DNA of 64,000 bases from Acidobacteriota bacterium (GCA_019244185.1 JAFATB010000019.1:282574-346573), one strand, 5' to 3'. Positions 33,055 through 41,680 are shown, counted from the first letter of the stretch. Numbers and translations are program-made. The notes: generated from the letters alone by a model not told the origin.

Positions 33055-34643
33055 CGGCCGCCAAACAGCGCGTGCTCGTCACTGACACGCTCGCGGAGTC
33101 GGGGCTCGAGATCCTCCGCGCCGCGGATGACATCGAGCTCGATTACCGCGCCGGACTCAAAGGCGACGAGCTGCTCGAGGCGGTCCGGCAATCCGATGCG
33201 CTCATCACGCGCAGCGGCACCGCGGTGACCGAGGAGCTCGTGAACGCGGGGACGCGACTGCGCATCGTCGGACGCGCCGGTGTCGGTCTCGACAACGTCG
33301 ACGTCGACGCCTGCACGCGCCGCGGCGTCCTCGTGATCAACGCGCCGACGGCGAACATCATGTCCGCCACGGAGCACACGATGGCCATGCTGCTGTCGTT
33401 GTGCCGCAACATCCCCGAGGCGCATGCGAGCGTGAAACGCGGCGAGTGGACACGCTCGAAGTTCATGGGCATCGAGCTCGATGGCAAGACCCTCGGCGTC
33501 ATCGGACTGGGGCGCATCGGCTCGCGCGTCACGACACGTGCGCGCGCGTTCGGCATGCGCGTCATCGCGTACGACCCGTACATCAACGACTCCGCATTTC
33601 AGAACGCCGGCGCCGCGAAAGTCACACTCGATCAGCTGCTCGCGCAGGCGGACGTCATCACCGTGCACACGCCGATGACCGACGAGACGCGCGCGCTCAT
33701 CGGCGCGGACGAGATCGCGAAGATGAAGGACGGCGTGGTCGTCCTCAACATCGCGCGCGGCGGCATCTACGACGAGCGCGCGCTGGCCGACGCGCTCAAC
33801 TCCGGCAAGATCGCCGGCACGGCGATCGACGTGTACGAGGACGAGCCGCCGGGCAAAGAGCATCCGCTGCTCAACGCGAAGAACGCGATCCTGTCGCCGC
33901 ACATCGGCGCGAACACGATCGAGGCGCAGGACCGCGTCGCCGTGCAAACGTCCGAGATGGTGCTCGAGGCGCTGCGCGGCTCGATCTTCGTCTCCGCGGT
34001 AAACCTGCCGTTCGAAGGCACCGCCGACGCCGACGCGGCGCCGCTCATCCGCCTCGCGGAGAAGCTCGGCCTCTTCGCCGCGCAGGTGCTCAACGGGCCG
34101 CTGCATCGCGCCGAAGTCGAGCTGTGGGGCGTCGAAGAGCGGCTGACGAAAATCCTCTCCGTCGCCTCCCTGAAGGGATTGCTCGCGCCGTTCCTCGCCG
34201 AGTCCGTGAACTTCGTCAACGCCGAACAGATCGCGCACGCGCGCGGCGTCGCCATCAGCTCGACGATCCATCCGTCGCCGCGCGACTACAGCAATCTCAT
34301 CACGCTGCGCGCGTCGTCCGCGACCGAGGAGATGTGCGTGTCCGGAACGGTCTTCCACGAGAAGAACCAGCGCATCGTGTCGATCAACAACTTCCGCGTG
34401 GAGTTCAAGCCGGAAGGGCACCTCATCTACATCATCAACCGCGACGTGCCCGGCGTCGTCGGCAAGGTCGGTACGCTCCTCGGCGACCGCGAGATCAACA
34501 TCGCCGAGTACAACCTCGCGCGCACCGGCAGCGGCGGCCGGGCCATGGCCATCATCACCGTCGACTCGCCCCTCGATCCCGAAACGCTCGGCTTTCTCCG
34601 CTCGTACCGCGAGATGATCGAGGTCAAGCAGGTAAAGTTGTAG
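33051..34643 (+). CDS. serA: D-3-phosphoglycerate dehydrogenase
   Basis: 530 residues from ATG 33051, in an ATGA overlap. D-isomer 2-hydroxyacid dehydrogenase fold: NAD loop 'VIGLGRIGSRV', catalytic Arg in 'VLNIARGGIYDE', Glu in 'DVYEDEPP' and His in 'LSPHIGANT'. A middle ASB-like domain and a C-terminal ACT domain ('GHLIYIINRDVPGVVGKVG') complete the long type-1 SerA form, whose ACT domain usually gives serine feedback inhibition. It oxidises 3-phosphoglycerate to phosphohydroxypyruvate, the first step of serine synthesis, and is the last serine gene here. Confidence 0.96.
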   Translation: MTAAKQRVLVTDTLAESGLEILRAADDIELDYRAGLKGDELLEAVRQSDALITRSGTAVTEELVNAGTRLRIVGRAGVGLDNVDVDACTRRGVLVINAPTANIMSATEHTMAMLLSLCRNIPEAHASVKRGEWTRSKFMGIELDGKTLGVIGLGRIGSRVTTRARAFGMRVIAYDPYINDSAFQNAGAAKVTLDQLLAQADVITVHTPMTDETRALIGADEIAKMKDGVVVLNIARGGIYDERALADALNSGKIAGTAIDVYEDEPPGKEHPLLNAKNAILSPHIGANTIEAQDRVAVQTSEMVLEALRGSIFVSAVNLPFEGTADADAAPLIRLAEKLGLFAAQVLNGPLHRAEVELWGVEERLTKILSVASLKGLLAPFLAESVNFVNAEQIAHARGVAISSTIHPSPRDYSNLITLRASSATEEMCVSGTVFHEKNQRIVSINNFRVEFKPEGHLIYIINRDVPGVVGKVGTLLGDREINIAEYNLARTGSGGRAMAIITVDSPLDPETLGFLRSYREMIEVKQVKL

Positions 34644-34646
34644 CGC

Positions 34647-35633
34647 ATGCATTACCGCAAGCTCGGCAACACCGACATCACGGTCAGCGAGATCGGCTTC
34701 GGCGGCTGGGCCATCGGCGGCGCATCCGACGCCGGCGGCACGCCGATCGGCTGGGGACGCACGAGCGACGAGGAGTCGCTCGCCGCGATCCGCCGCGCGC
34801 GCGAGCTCGGCGTCACGTTCTTCGACACCGCCGACTCCTACGGCTTCGGCCGCAGCGAGTCGCTGCTCGGCATCGTGCTCTCGCGCCGGCGCAAGGAAGT
34901 GGTCATCGCGACGAAAGCCGGCGTCGCGCGCAGCTCCGACGGCCGCGTGCGCAAGGACTTCTCGCGCGAGCACATCTCGCACGCCGTCGACGGCTCGCTC
35001 AAACGCCTGCGGACCGACTACATCGATCTCTATCAACTGCACAATCCGACGCTCGACGAGCTGCGCCGCGACGACATCCACGAGGCGATGGACCGCCTGC
35101 AGGAAGCGGGAAAGATCCGCTACTGGGGCGTCTCCATCACGACGCCGGACGAAGGACTGGAGATCGTCCGACGCGGCTGGGGCTACGCGCTGCAGGTGCT
35201 CTACAACGTTCTCAATCAGGCGCCGGCGCAGGAGCTCTTTCCGCTGGCGAAGGAGAAAGGCTACGGCATCATCGCGCGCGTGCCGCTCGCGTCGGGCCTC
35301 CTCAGCGGCAAGTTCCGCCCCGACAGCACGTTTGCGAAAGACGACATCCGCCAGAACTTCCTCACGCCGAAACGCCTCGAGGAAGTGCTGCCGCGCGTCG
35401 ACGAAGCGAAGTCGCTCATCGGCGGCACCGCGCGTTCGCTGGCGGAAGGAGCGTTGCGCTTCATCCTCGCGAACGACGCCGTGTCGACGACGATCCCCGG
35501 CGCGCGCAACGTCCGCCAGGTCGAAATGAACGCGTCCGCCGATGAAGTGCGCATCCCGCAGGAGATCGTCGACAAGCTCCGCGCGCGCCTCGGCGACTAC
35601 AACTTCTATCAGCGGCACGGGATCAAGATTTAA
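34647..35633 (+). CDS. Aldo/keto reductase
   Basis: 328 residues, three bases after serA. The TIM-barrel AKR tetrad is seen as Asp and Tyr in 'FFDTADSYGFGRSE', Lys in 'VVIATKAG' and His in 'IDLYQLHNP'. 'STTIPGARNVRQVEMN' near the end is the NADPH-phosphate-binding region. Cytoplasmic NADPH-dependent reductases of this type act on diverse carbonyls. It may be co-transcribed with serA, but I see no reason to link it functionally. The stop is followed by the -10-like TACAAT of the next unit. Confidence 0.92.
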   Translation: MHYRKLGNTDITVSEIGFGGWAIGGASDAGGTPIGWGRTSDEESLAAIRRARELGVTFFDTADSYGFGRSESLLGIVLSRRRKEVVIATKAGVARSSDGRVRKDFSREHISHAVDGSLKRLRTDYIDLYQLHNPTLDELRRDDIHEAMDRLQEAGKIRYWGVSITTPDEGLEIVRRGWGYALQVLYNVLNQAPAQELFPLAKEKGYGIIARVPLASGLLSGKFRPDSTFAKDDIRQNFLTPKRLEEVLPRVDEAKSLIGGTARSLAEGALRFILANDAVSTTIPGARNVRQVEMNASADEVRIPQEIVDKLRARLGDYNFYQRHGIKI

Positions 35634-35644
35634 GGAAGCCCTGC

Positions 35645-35650
35645 TACAAT
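35645..35650 (+). promoter_or_regulatory. -10-like hexamer TACAAT for the ImmA/IrrE module
   Basis: TACAAT lies 48 bases before ATG 35699, just after the aldo/keto reductase stop. Unlike most starts in this window, it leaves room for a leader, which contains the hairpin at 35656-35698. Confidence 0.42.
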
Positions 35651-35655
35651 CGATC

Positions 35656-35698
35656 GACTCCCCAACGAGCGCACGTCGTCGTTTCTTCGCGGGGAGTC
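35656..35698 (+). promoter_or_regulatory. Inverted repeat GACTCCCC...GGGGAGTC covering the ribosome site
   Basis: GACTCCCC (35656-35663) and GGGGAGTC (35691-35698) are perfect complements. Inside, AACGA (35664-35668) pairs with TCGTT (35679-35683), leaving a seven-base bulge. The right arm holds the GGGGAG ribosome site and touches the ATG at 35699. It could be an operator for the HTH protein encoded downstream or an RNA hairpin that hides the ribosome site. Confidence 0.6.
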
Positions 35699-36001
35699 AT
35701 GTCTGAACGCATCTATCACCGGATTCAGGGCCGTGAGCTCAACGAGCTCATGCAGCGCACTGGCAAGGTCGGCGGGCGACGCATGCGGAACATCGGCTCT
35801 GGCATCTTGCCGCGGGTAAAGGCCTACGACGGCCCATTGCCGCCGGAGTGCACGGGAATCGAGTTCACGACGGAGGTCGAGCCGTATTCCGGGTCGATTC
35901 CCGGGAAGCCGACATGGCGGCAGGGGGACGCAGGGGTTGAGGTCGCTGAGCTGAATGAACTGGTCCTGATCCCCGTTACCATCATCAGGAGGCAGGATTG
36001 A
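35699..36001 (+). CDS. Small protein of unknown function in the ImmA/IrrE module
   Basis: 100 residues from ATG 35699 with GGGGAG upstream. It begins 'MSERIYHRIQGRELNELMQR' and has a central Pro/Gly-rich part and a hydrophobic, strand-like C-terminus 'ELNELVLIPVTIIRRQD'. No signal peptide, membrane span or known motif is visible. Base use is less extreme in GC than neighbours by eye. It shares a transcript with the next unknown gene and the HTH-ImmA/IrrE protease. It could be the protease's target, a toxin, or a partner protein. I do not recognise it. Confidence 0.66.
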   Translation: MSERIYHRIQGRELNELMQRTGKVGGRRMRNIGSGILPRVKAYDGPLPPECTGIEFTTEVEPYSGSIPGKPTWRQGDAGVEVAELNELVLIPVTIIRRQD

Positions 36002-36003
36002 CG

Positions 36004-36471
36004 ATGCGTAATGCATCCCCCGACGCGCTTCGTTCCGACATTCGTCCGGCTCTGGTTGCCCATCTCGGTGCCGCCGAATTCGAGAACGTCTTTCGCGTCG
36101 ACTTTCAGGATCTCGACCCGTTCGACGCCGCGGAGCCATCACGTGCGGCTTTGGTGCGCCTCGACAGCGGAAAGCTCATCGTCGTCGAATATGGCCTCAG
36201 CACCTCGACGTTGACGGTATCGGTGCCGGAAGACGCCGACGTGAACGAGACGGTGTGCGACCTCCTGCAGGAAACAGGAATCGACACGGACACCATCGAC
36301 TGGCTGGTTGACGAGATCCTGCCCGAAGGTCCGTTCCTGTACGACAACAACAGTCCGTCGACGACGATGATGGAACTGCGGCGTCGTACCGGACAACGGC
36401 GCGGAGCGAGGGAGTCCGATCAGCGCTCTGCCTCGCAACAGATGCCGCTGACCACCAGCCGAAAACCGTAA
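36004..36471 (+). CDS. Small acidic protein of unknown function in the ImmA/IrrE module
   Basis: 155 residues from ATG 36004. A perfect AGGAGG sits at 35987-35992, 11 bases from this ATG and five from an in-frame TTG at 35998 that overlaps the previous stop, so the true start may be 35998. The protein is acidic and probably globular for ~120 residues ('LVRLDSGKLIVVEYG', 'TIDWLVDEILPEGPFLYD'), then has a basic, polar tail. No family is recognised. The strong ribosome site and tight spacing suggest it is made in stoichiometry with its neighbours. Confidence 0.66.
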   Translation: MRNASPDALRSDIRPALVAHLGAAEFENVFRVDFQDLDPFDAAEPSRAALVRLDSGKLIVVEYGLSTSTLTVSVPEDADVNETVCDLLQETGIDTDTIDWLVDEILPEGPFLYDNNSPSTTMMELRRRTGQRRGARESDQRSASQQMPLTTSRKP

Positions 36472-36480
36472 CGAGAACGC

Positions 36481-37428
36481 ATGACCAGCGGGAGGGCGAG
36501 CGTCGGGCGCTCCATTCGGGAACGACGCACCCACTGCGCCCTCTCGCTTGGCGTTCTCGCCGATCGCGCCGGCATCTCCCCGCAGGAACTCTCCGCCATC
36601 GAGCATGACGCGCAGCGGCCGTCGGACGCGGCGCTGACGCGCATCGCGACCGAGCTGTCTCTCGACGTCGCGCGGATTCACACGATGCACGCCATGGCGG
36701 ACCGCGCGCGGGTGTTGCGAGGTGCACCGCCCGAGGATGCGGCGGCCGTGATCGATGACGTGTTGCGCACGCATCCCCGCGCGTTCGTCGCACGCGATCG
36801 ACAGGACATCGAGAAGCTCGCCGCGAAGGTTCGCCCGAACCTGCCTCTGACGAATGATCGCCTCTTCGCCTCCTCCCTGTTCGAACACTTGACGCAGCTC
36901 GCGGTAAGGGTCGGCAACGACGAATACGCGGTGGACACGGCGGTCCAGCCTCTCGCGAGAAGAGTCGAAGCGTGTACGCGCGTGGACGTTCGCCGGCGCG
37001 TCTTCCAGATCAACCTGAGTCCCGAGGCGTACCAGCAGATGCATCGGCGCGGCAGTCCGCGAATGCTGTTCACCATTTGCCACGAGCTCGGACATTTGTT
37101 CCTTCATCGGAGCGAGCTGATCGCGGCGGGAGGGCGCGGTGAGATACCGGAAGGTTCGCCGCCGCGGCATCTCGACGTGGAACGGCAGGCCGACGCATTT
37201 GCAGGCGCACTGATCGCGCCGATTGAAAGCGTGTTGGCGTTGCACGACCAGATGGGTCACATCTCCGCGGTCGATCTGTCGCGCGGTTTCGGCTACTCCG
37301 CGCGTGCGGCTGAAGTCCGCATCGAAACGATTCAGAGCCTGCGGCCGGGACGCCTGACGCTCTTCGATCCTCAGTGGCGCCTCTTCCCAAAACTTTCCGC
37401 CGCCGAGGACGTTCTAAAGCGTCGATGA
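36481..37428 (+). CDS. HTH-XRE domain fused to ImmA/IrrE metallopeptidase
   Basis: 315 residues from ATG 36481. The N-terminal ~65 residues are an XRE-type helix-turn-helix ('GVLADRAGISPQELSAIEHD'). The C-terminal half has the ImmA/IrrE zinc site 'FTICHELGHLFLHR' (H-E-L-G-H) and downstream Glu/Asp in 'VERQADAFAGALIAP'. Proteins of this family cleave DNA-bound repressors on a stress or phage signal, as ImmA does for ImmR and IrrE for DdrO. Fusion of both parts in one chain suggests self-regulation, perhaps at the inverted repeat before 35699. It is coupled by ATGA to the following peptidase gene. Confidence 0.88.
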   Translation: MTSGRASVGRSIRERRTHCALSLGVLADRAGISPQELSAIEHDAQRPSDAALTRIATELSLDVARIHTMHAMADRARVLRGAPPEDAAAVIDDVLRTHPRAFVARDRQDIEKLAAKVRPNLPLTNDRLFASSLFEHLTQLAVRVGNDEYAVDTAVQPLARRVEACTRVDVRRRVFQINLSPEAYQQMHRRGSPRMLFTICHELGHLFLHRSELIAAGGRGEIPEGSPPRHLDVERQADAFAGALIAPIESVLALHDQMGHISAVDLSRGFGYSARAAEVRIETIQSLRPGRLTLFDPQWRLFPKLSAAEDVLKRR

Positions 37429-38864
37429 AAGCCCGCGCCGCCGCCGCGTTGCTTGCCGCCATCTCGTTCGTGCTTCCGCTGCACGCGCTCGATACCGAGG
37501 CGTGGCTGGCCGACTTTCACCAGGTGCTGGCGGAGATGTCGTCGCATTACGCGAACCTCGACTCCGCCATCGACGACCGCGGGATGGATCTGCGGGCGCT
37601 GCGCAAGCGCTACGAGCAGCGCATCCGCGACGCGAAGTCGGATGCGGAAGCGCGCGCGGCCATCGACGAGTTTCTCGCGGCGTTCGGCGACGGACACGTG
37701 CGCGTCGACTGGAACGTCGCCGCGCCTGCTCCATCTTCGACCACGCCGGCACGCGACACGCGTCCGCTGTGCGAACGCCTCGGCTACGCCAGCGGCGCCG
37801 ACACGCGTGCGCTCGATTTCTCGCGCATCGCGGAGTACCAGCCGCTCGTCGATGCCGACGCCGCGATCTTTCCCGGCGGCATCCTGCGGCTCGACGGCAA
37901 GCGCAAGGCCGGCATCCTGCGCATCCGCCTCTTCATGGAGACGACGCAGCCGCAGCTCTGCGAGGCGGCGACGAAGTCGCTCGCGCTCGCGAACGATGCG
38001 GAATGCGACGGCAATTGCGCGTGGAGCGTGCAGCTCGCCGCCGGCGATCTCATGACGGCCGCGCTGGAGCGCCGCGTCGAAGCGTTGCGCCGCGCGGGCG
38101 CCACGACGCTGACGGTCGATCTCACCGGCAACGGCGGCGGCTCGAACTGGGTCCAGCCGGCGGCGCGCGTGCTCACGCCGGTGGCGCTGCGCGGCGCGCG
38201 GCTCGCCTTCATCCGCCACGAACACTGGGTGAAAACGCTCGGCTCGTTCCTCGACGACGTCGACTACGACCTCGCGCACGACGCCGCGCCGCGTGCGCAG
38301 CTCCTCGCCGCGAAGACGACGCTGACGCGCGCGCGGGAAGAAGCGCGCGGCACGTGCGATCGCAGCGGCATCTGGAGCGATCCGATGCAGCGTCCCGACT
38401 GCTCGCTCCTCGTGCGCGGTCTCCTCTTCGCGACCGGCGTGCTGCCGTACGCGAAGACCGGCGCGTTCCCGCGCGAGCTGCACGCGCACGGCTCGCTCTT
38501 CGATCCGTCGAACTACGCGTACACCGAAGGCGCGAACCAGTTGCCGCTGGTGATCCTCGTCGACGACAACACCGCGTCCGCCTCGGAAGAGCTCGTCGCG
38601 ATGATGCAGGACAACCACGCCGCGACGATCGTGGGCAGCGCGACGCACGGCTCCGGCTGCGGCTACACCGACGGCGGCATTCAGGCAACGCTCGCGAAAT
38701 CGGGCGCGTCGCTCTTCCTGCCCGACTGCGTCCGCCTGCGCGCCGACGGCACGAACGAAGTCGTCGGCATCACGCCCGACGTCCTCGTGCCGTTCCGCCG
38801 CGCCGACAGCCGCCATCAGAAAGCGCTCAAGGTGCGGCAGGCGCTCCTGCAGATCGCGAAGTGA
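37425..38864 (+). CDS. Exported S41-family peptidase
   Basis: 479 residues from ATG 37425, overlapping the previous stop. A signal peptide is evident ('ARAAAALLAAISFVLPLHA'). The S41 core shows 'LTVDLTGNGGGSNWVQPA' and the nucleophile region 'DDNTASASEELVAMMQD', with Ser in T-A-S-A-S-E. In CtpA-type enzymes a catalytic Lys follows in T-F-G-K-G; here the equivalent reads 'SATHGSGCGYTDGG', so that Lys is absent. It may use a tricorn/S41B-like His or be inactive. It is unrelated in style to the accessory module upstream and is probably a periplasmic protease. Confidence 0.85.
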   Translation: MKARAAAALLAAISFVLPLHALDTEAWLADFHQVLAEMSSHYANLDSAIDDRGMDLRALRKRYEQRIRDAKSDAEARAAIDEFLAAFGDGHVRVDWNVAAPAPSSTTPARDTRPLCERLGYASGADTRALDFSRIAEYQPLVDADAAIFPGGILRLDGKRKAGILRIRLFMETTQPQLCEAATKSLALANDAECDGNCAWSVQLAAGDLMTAALERRVEALRRAGATTLTVDLTGNGGGSNWVQPAARVLTPVALRGARLAFIRHEHWVKTLGSFLDDVDYDLAHDAAPRAQLLAAKTTLTRAREEARGTCDRSGIWSDPMQRPDCSLLVRGLLFATGVLPYAKTGAFPRELHAHGSLFDPSNYAYTEGANQLPLVILVDDNTASASEELVAMMQDNHAATIVGSATHGSGCGYTDGGIQATLAKSGASLFLPDCVRLRADGTNEVVGITPDVLVPFRRADSRHQKALKVRQALLQIAK

Positions 38865-38902
38865 TCGGGATGAGAGTGCGCGGCTGACGCGTTCTCATCT
38901 CG

Positions 38903-41644
38903 ATGCCCAATCGCACGATCTCCATCCGCGGCGCGCGGACGCACAACCTGAAGAATGTCTCGGTGGACATCCCGCAGCGGCAGCTGACGGTGATCACCGG
39001 ACCGTCCGGCTCGGGCAAGTCGTCGCTGGCGTTCAACACGCTCTACGCCGAAGGGCAGCGCCGCTTCGTCGAGTCGATGTCGACGTACGTGCGGCAGTTC
39101 CTCGAGCGCATCGACCGCCCCGACGTCGACGAGATCGACGGCATCCTCCCCGGCATCGCCATCGAACAGAAGAACTCGGTGAAGAACGCGCGTTCCACCG
39201 TCGCGACCGCCACCGAGCTCGCGGACCACATCCGCCTCTTCATGACGTACTGCGGCGAGACGTGGTGCCCCGACTGCCACGTGGTGGTACGCAAGGAAAA
39301 CCCGGAGTCGATCACCAACGCGATCCTGGCGCGGCTCAGCGGCAAGCGCGCGGTCGTGCTCGCGCCGGTCTTCTTCGAGGCCGAGCATCGCGCGATCGTC
39401 ATCGACCAGCTCGTGAAGGCGGGCTTCTTTCGCGTCTGGATCGACGGCGAAGTGCGCGACCTCAACGACCTCGACACGAAAGGCTTCACCTCGCTCGAGC
39501 TGGTGATCAACCGGCTGCGGCTCGACGCGGAGCGGCGCACGCAGATCACCGAGGCGATCGAGCAGGCGTTCGAACTATCGAAGGGGAATGTGAACGTGCT
39601 GCAGGAGTCCGACGAGGGCTGGCTCTCGCATCGCTTCACGTCGCACTTTGCGTGCAATCAATGCGGCACCGAGTTCCTCGAGCCGACGCCGCATCTCTTC
39701 TCGTTCAACTCGCCGCTCGGCGCGTGCACGCATTGCCAGGGCTACGGCCGCATCATCGGCATCGATCTCGACAAGGTCATCCCCAACCGCGCGCTGCGTC
39801 TCGACGAGCTGCCGATCGCGCCGTGGAACTCGCCCGGTTACGAGGACTGCTACGAAGACCTCGAGAAAGCGGCAAAGAAATACGGCCTGCGCCTCGACGT
39901 GCCGATCGCCGACCTCACGCCCGCGGAGTGGACGCTGCTCCACGACGGCCGCGGAAAGTGGTACGGCATCAAAGGCTTCTTCGAGTGGCTTGAGACGAAA
40001 AAGTACAAGATCCACGTGCGCGTGAAGCTGGCGAAGTACCGCAGCTACGAGCGCTGCCCCGAATGCCGCGGCTCGCGGCTCAAGAGCGTCGTGGACAACG
40101 TCAAGTTCCGCGACCTCACCATCGGCGAGCTCTTCGCGATGAACGTGCGCACCGCGCGCCGCTTCTGGGAGTTCCTGGCGATGTCGAAGGAAGAAGAAGC
40201 GATCGCCGGACATCTCCGCCGCGAGATCGTGAACCGCCTCGTCTACCTCGATGAAGTCGGCCTCTCGTATCTCACGCTCGACCGCCAGACGCGCACACTC
40301 TCCGGCGGCGAGTCGCAGCGCATCAACCTCGCCGCGGCCCTCGGCAGCTCGCTCACCGAGACGATGTACGTCATCGACGAGCCGACGGTCGGACTGCACG
40401 CGCGCGACAGCGAGCGATTGCTGAGCGTTCTGCGGCGTCTGAAGAACGCCGGCAACACGGTCGTCGTCGTCGAGCACGATCCGACGATCATCGAAGGCGC
40501 CGACTACAACGTCGAGCTCGGACCGGGAGCGGGGGAGTTCGGCGGAACAGTGCTCTACGCCGGCGCTTCACGCGGACTCGACGCGGCGCACGAGCCGATC
40601 GCCGCGAACGACGTCGAGAACGCCGGCGCGATCCGCATCGTCAACGCGCGCGAGCACAACCTGCGCGGCGTCTCGGCGGAGATCCCGCTCGGCAAGCTCG
40701 TCGCCGTCACCGGCGTCTCCGGCTCGGGCAAGTCGACGCTGATCCGCAACTGTCTCTACAACCGCTATCAAAGAGACATCCGCGGCGTGGCCGGACTCGA
40801 GACCGGCAAAGTGGATGCGCTCGAAGGCACGGACCTCGTCTACGACATGGAGTTCGTCGACCAGTCGCCGATCGGCCGCTCGTCGCGCTCGAATCCCGCG
40901 ACCTACATCAAGGCGTGGGACGAGATCCGCAAGCTGCTCGCCGAGACGACCGCCGCAAAACTGAACGGCGTCACCGCCGGCATGTTCTCGTTCAACACGA
41001 CGGGCGGCCGCTGCGAAACGTGTCAGGGCGCAGGCACGGTCACGATCGACATGCAGTTCCTCGCCGACGTCGAAGTCGTCTGCGACAAATGCGACGGCCG
41101 CCGCTTCGGCGACCAGGTCATGAAGGTCACGTTCAAAGGGAAGAACGTGAACGACATCCTGCAGATGACCGTCGACGAGGCGTCGAAGTTCTTCGTCGCG
41201 AAGCGCGCGCTGCTCAAGCGGCTCGACGCGCTCCGCTCGGTCGGCCTCGGCTACCTGCGGCTCGGACAATCCACCGACTCGCTCTCCGGCGGCGAGGCGC
41301 AGCGCCTCAAGCTCGCGTCGTTCCTCGCTGAGAGCGCCGCGAAATCCGACAAGCCGCGCCTCTTCCTCTTCGACGAGCCGACCACCGGCCTGCACCACAC
41401 CGACGTGCAGGTGCTCATCAAGACGTTCCGCGATCTCATCGACCGCGGCAACAGCGTGCTGGTGATCGAACACAACACGCAGCTCATCGAGCAGTCCGAC
41501 TGGATCATCGACTTGGGACCCGAAGGCGGCGACGGCGGCGGCGAGATCGTCGCGGTCGGAACGCCCGACGACATCGCCGCGAATCCGCGCTCGATCACCG
41601 GAAAGTACCTGCGAGTGCAGCGCCGCACGGCCGCCGCGGTTTAG
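38903..41644 (+). CDS. uvrA: Excinuclease ABC subunit A, divergent UvrA
   Basis: 913 residues, a little shorter than standard UvrA. Two ABC ATPase cassettes have Walker A 'ITGPSGSGKSSLAF' and 'VTGVSGSGKSTLI' and two signatures 'LSGGESQRINLA' and 'LSGGEAQRLKLA'. Cys4 zinc modules appear in 'FACNQCGTEF'...'CTHCQGYG' and 'GRCETCQGAG'...'CDKCDGRRFG'. UvrA finds bulky DNA lesions for UvrBC. The segment 'IEQKNSVKNARSTVATATEL' departs from the usual 'QKSTSHNPRSTVGTVTEI', and 'CGETWCPDCH' adds Cys, so this may be a second, lineage-specific paralogue. The UvrB-binding region (~130-240) is present. Confidence 0.92.
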   Translation: MPNRTISIRGARTHNLKNVSVDIPQRQLTVITGPSGSGKSSLAFNTLYAEGQRRFVESMSTYVRQFLERIDRPDVDEIDGILPGIAIEQKNSVKNARSTVATATELADHIRLFMTYCGETWCPDCHVVVRKENPESITNAILARLSGKRAVVLAPVFFEAEHRAIVIDQLVKAGFFRVWIDGEVRDLNDLDTKGFTSLELVINRLRLDAERRTQITEAIEQAFELSKGNVNVLQESDEGWLSHRFTSHFACNQCGTEFLEPTPHLFSFNSPLGACTHCQGYGRIIGIDLDKVIPNRALRLDELPIAPWNSPGYEDCYEDLEKAAKKYGLRLDVPIADLTPAEWTLLHDGRGKWYGIKGFFEWLETKKYKIHVRVKLAKYRSYERCPECRGSRLKSVVDNVKFRDLTIGELFAMNVRTARRFWEFLAMSKEEEAIAGHLRREIVNRLVYLDEVGLSYLTLDRQTRTLSGGESQRINLAAALGSSLTETMYVIDEPTVGLHARDSERLLSVLRRLKNAGNTVVVVEHDPTIIEGADYNVELGPGAGEFGGTVLYAGASRGLDAAHEPIAANDVENAGAIRIVNAREHNLRGVSAEIPLGKLVAVTGVSGSGKSTLIRNCLYNRYQRDIRGVAGLETGKVDALEGTDLVYDMEFVDQSPIGRSSRSNPATYIKAWDEIRKLLAETTAAKLNGVTAGMFSFNTTGGRCETCQGAGTVTIDMQFLADVEVVCDKCDGRRFGDQVMKVTFKGKNVNDILQMTVDEASKFFVAKRALLKRLDALRSVGLGYLRLGQSTDSLSGGEAQRLKLASFLAESAAKSDKPRLFLFDEPTTGLHHTDVQVLIKTFRDLIDRGNSVLVIEHNTQLIEQSDWIIDLGPEGGDGGGEIVAVGTPDDIAANPRSITGKYLRVQRRTAAAV

Positions 41645-41680
41645 CGTTTCGTCACGCAACAGCGAACGAATCGGCACCTC

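Noticed and set aside
32946..35618. 890-codon open frame on the minus strand opposite serA and the aldo/keto reductase
   Set aside because: Both plus-strand proteins have complete catalytic motifs; the antisense protein has no recognisable domain.
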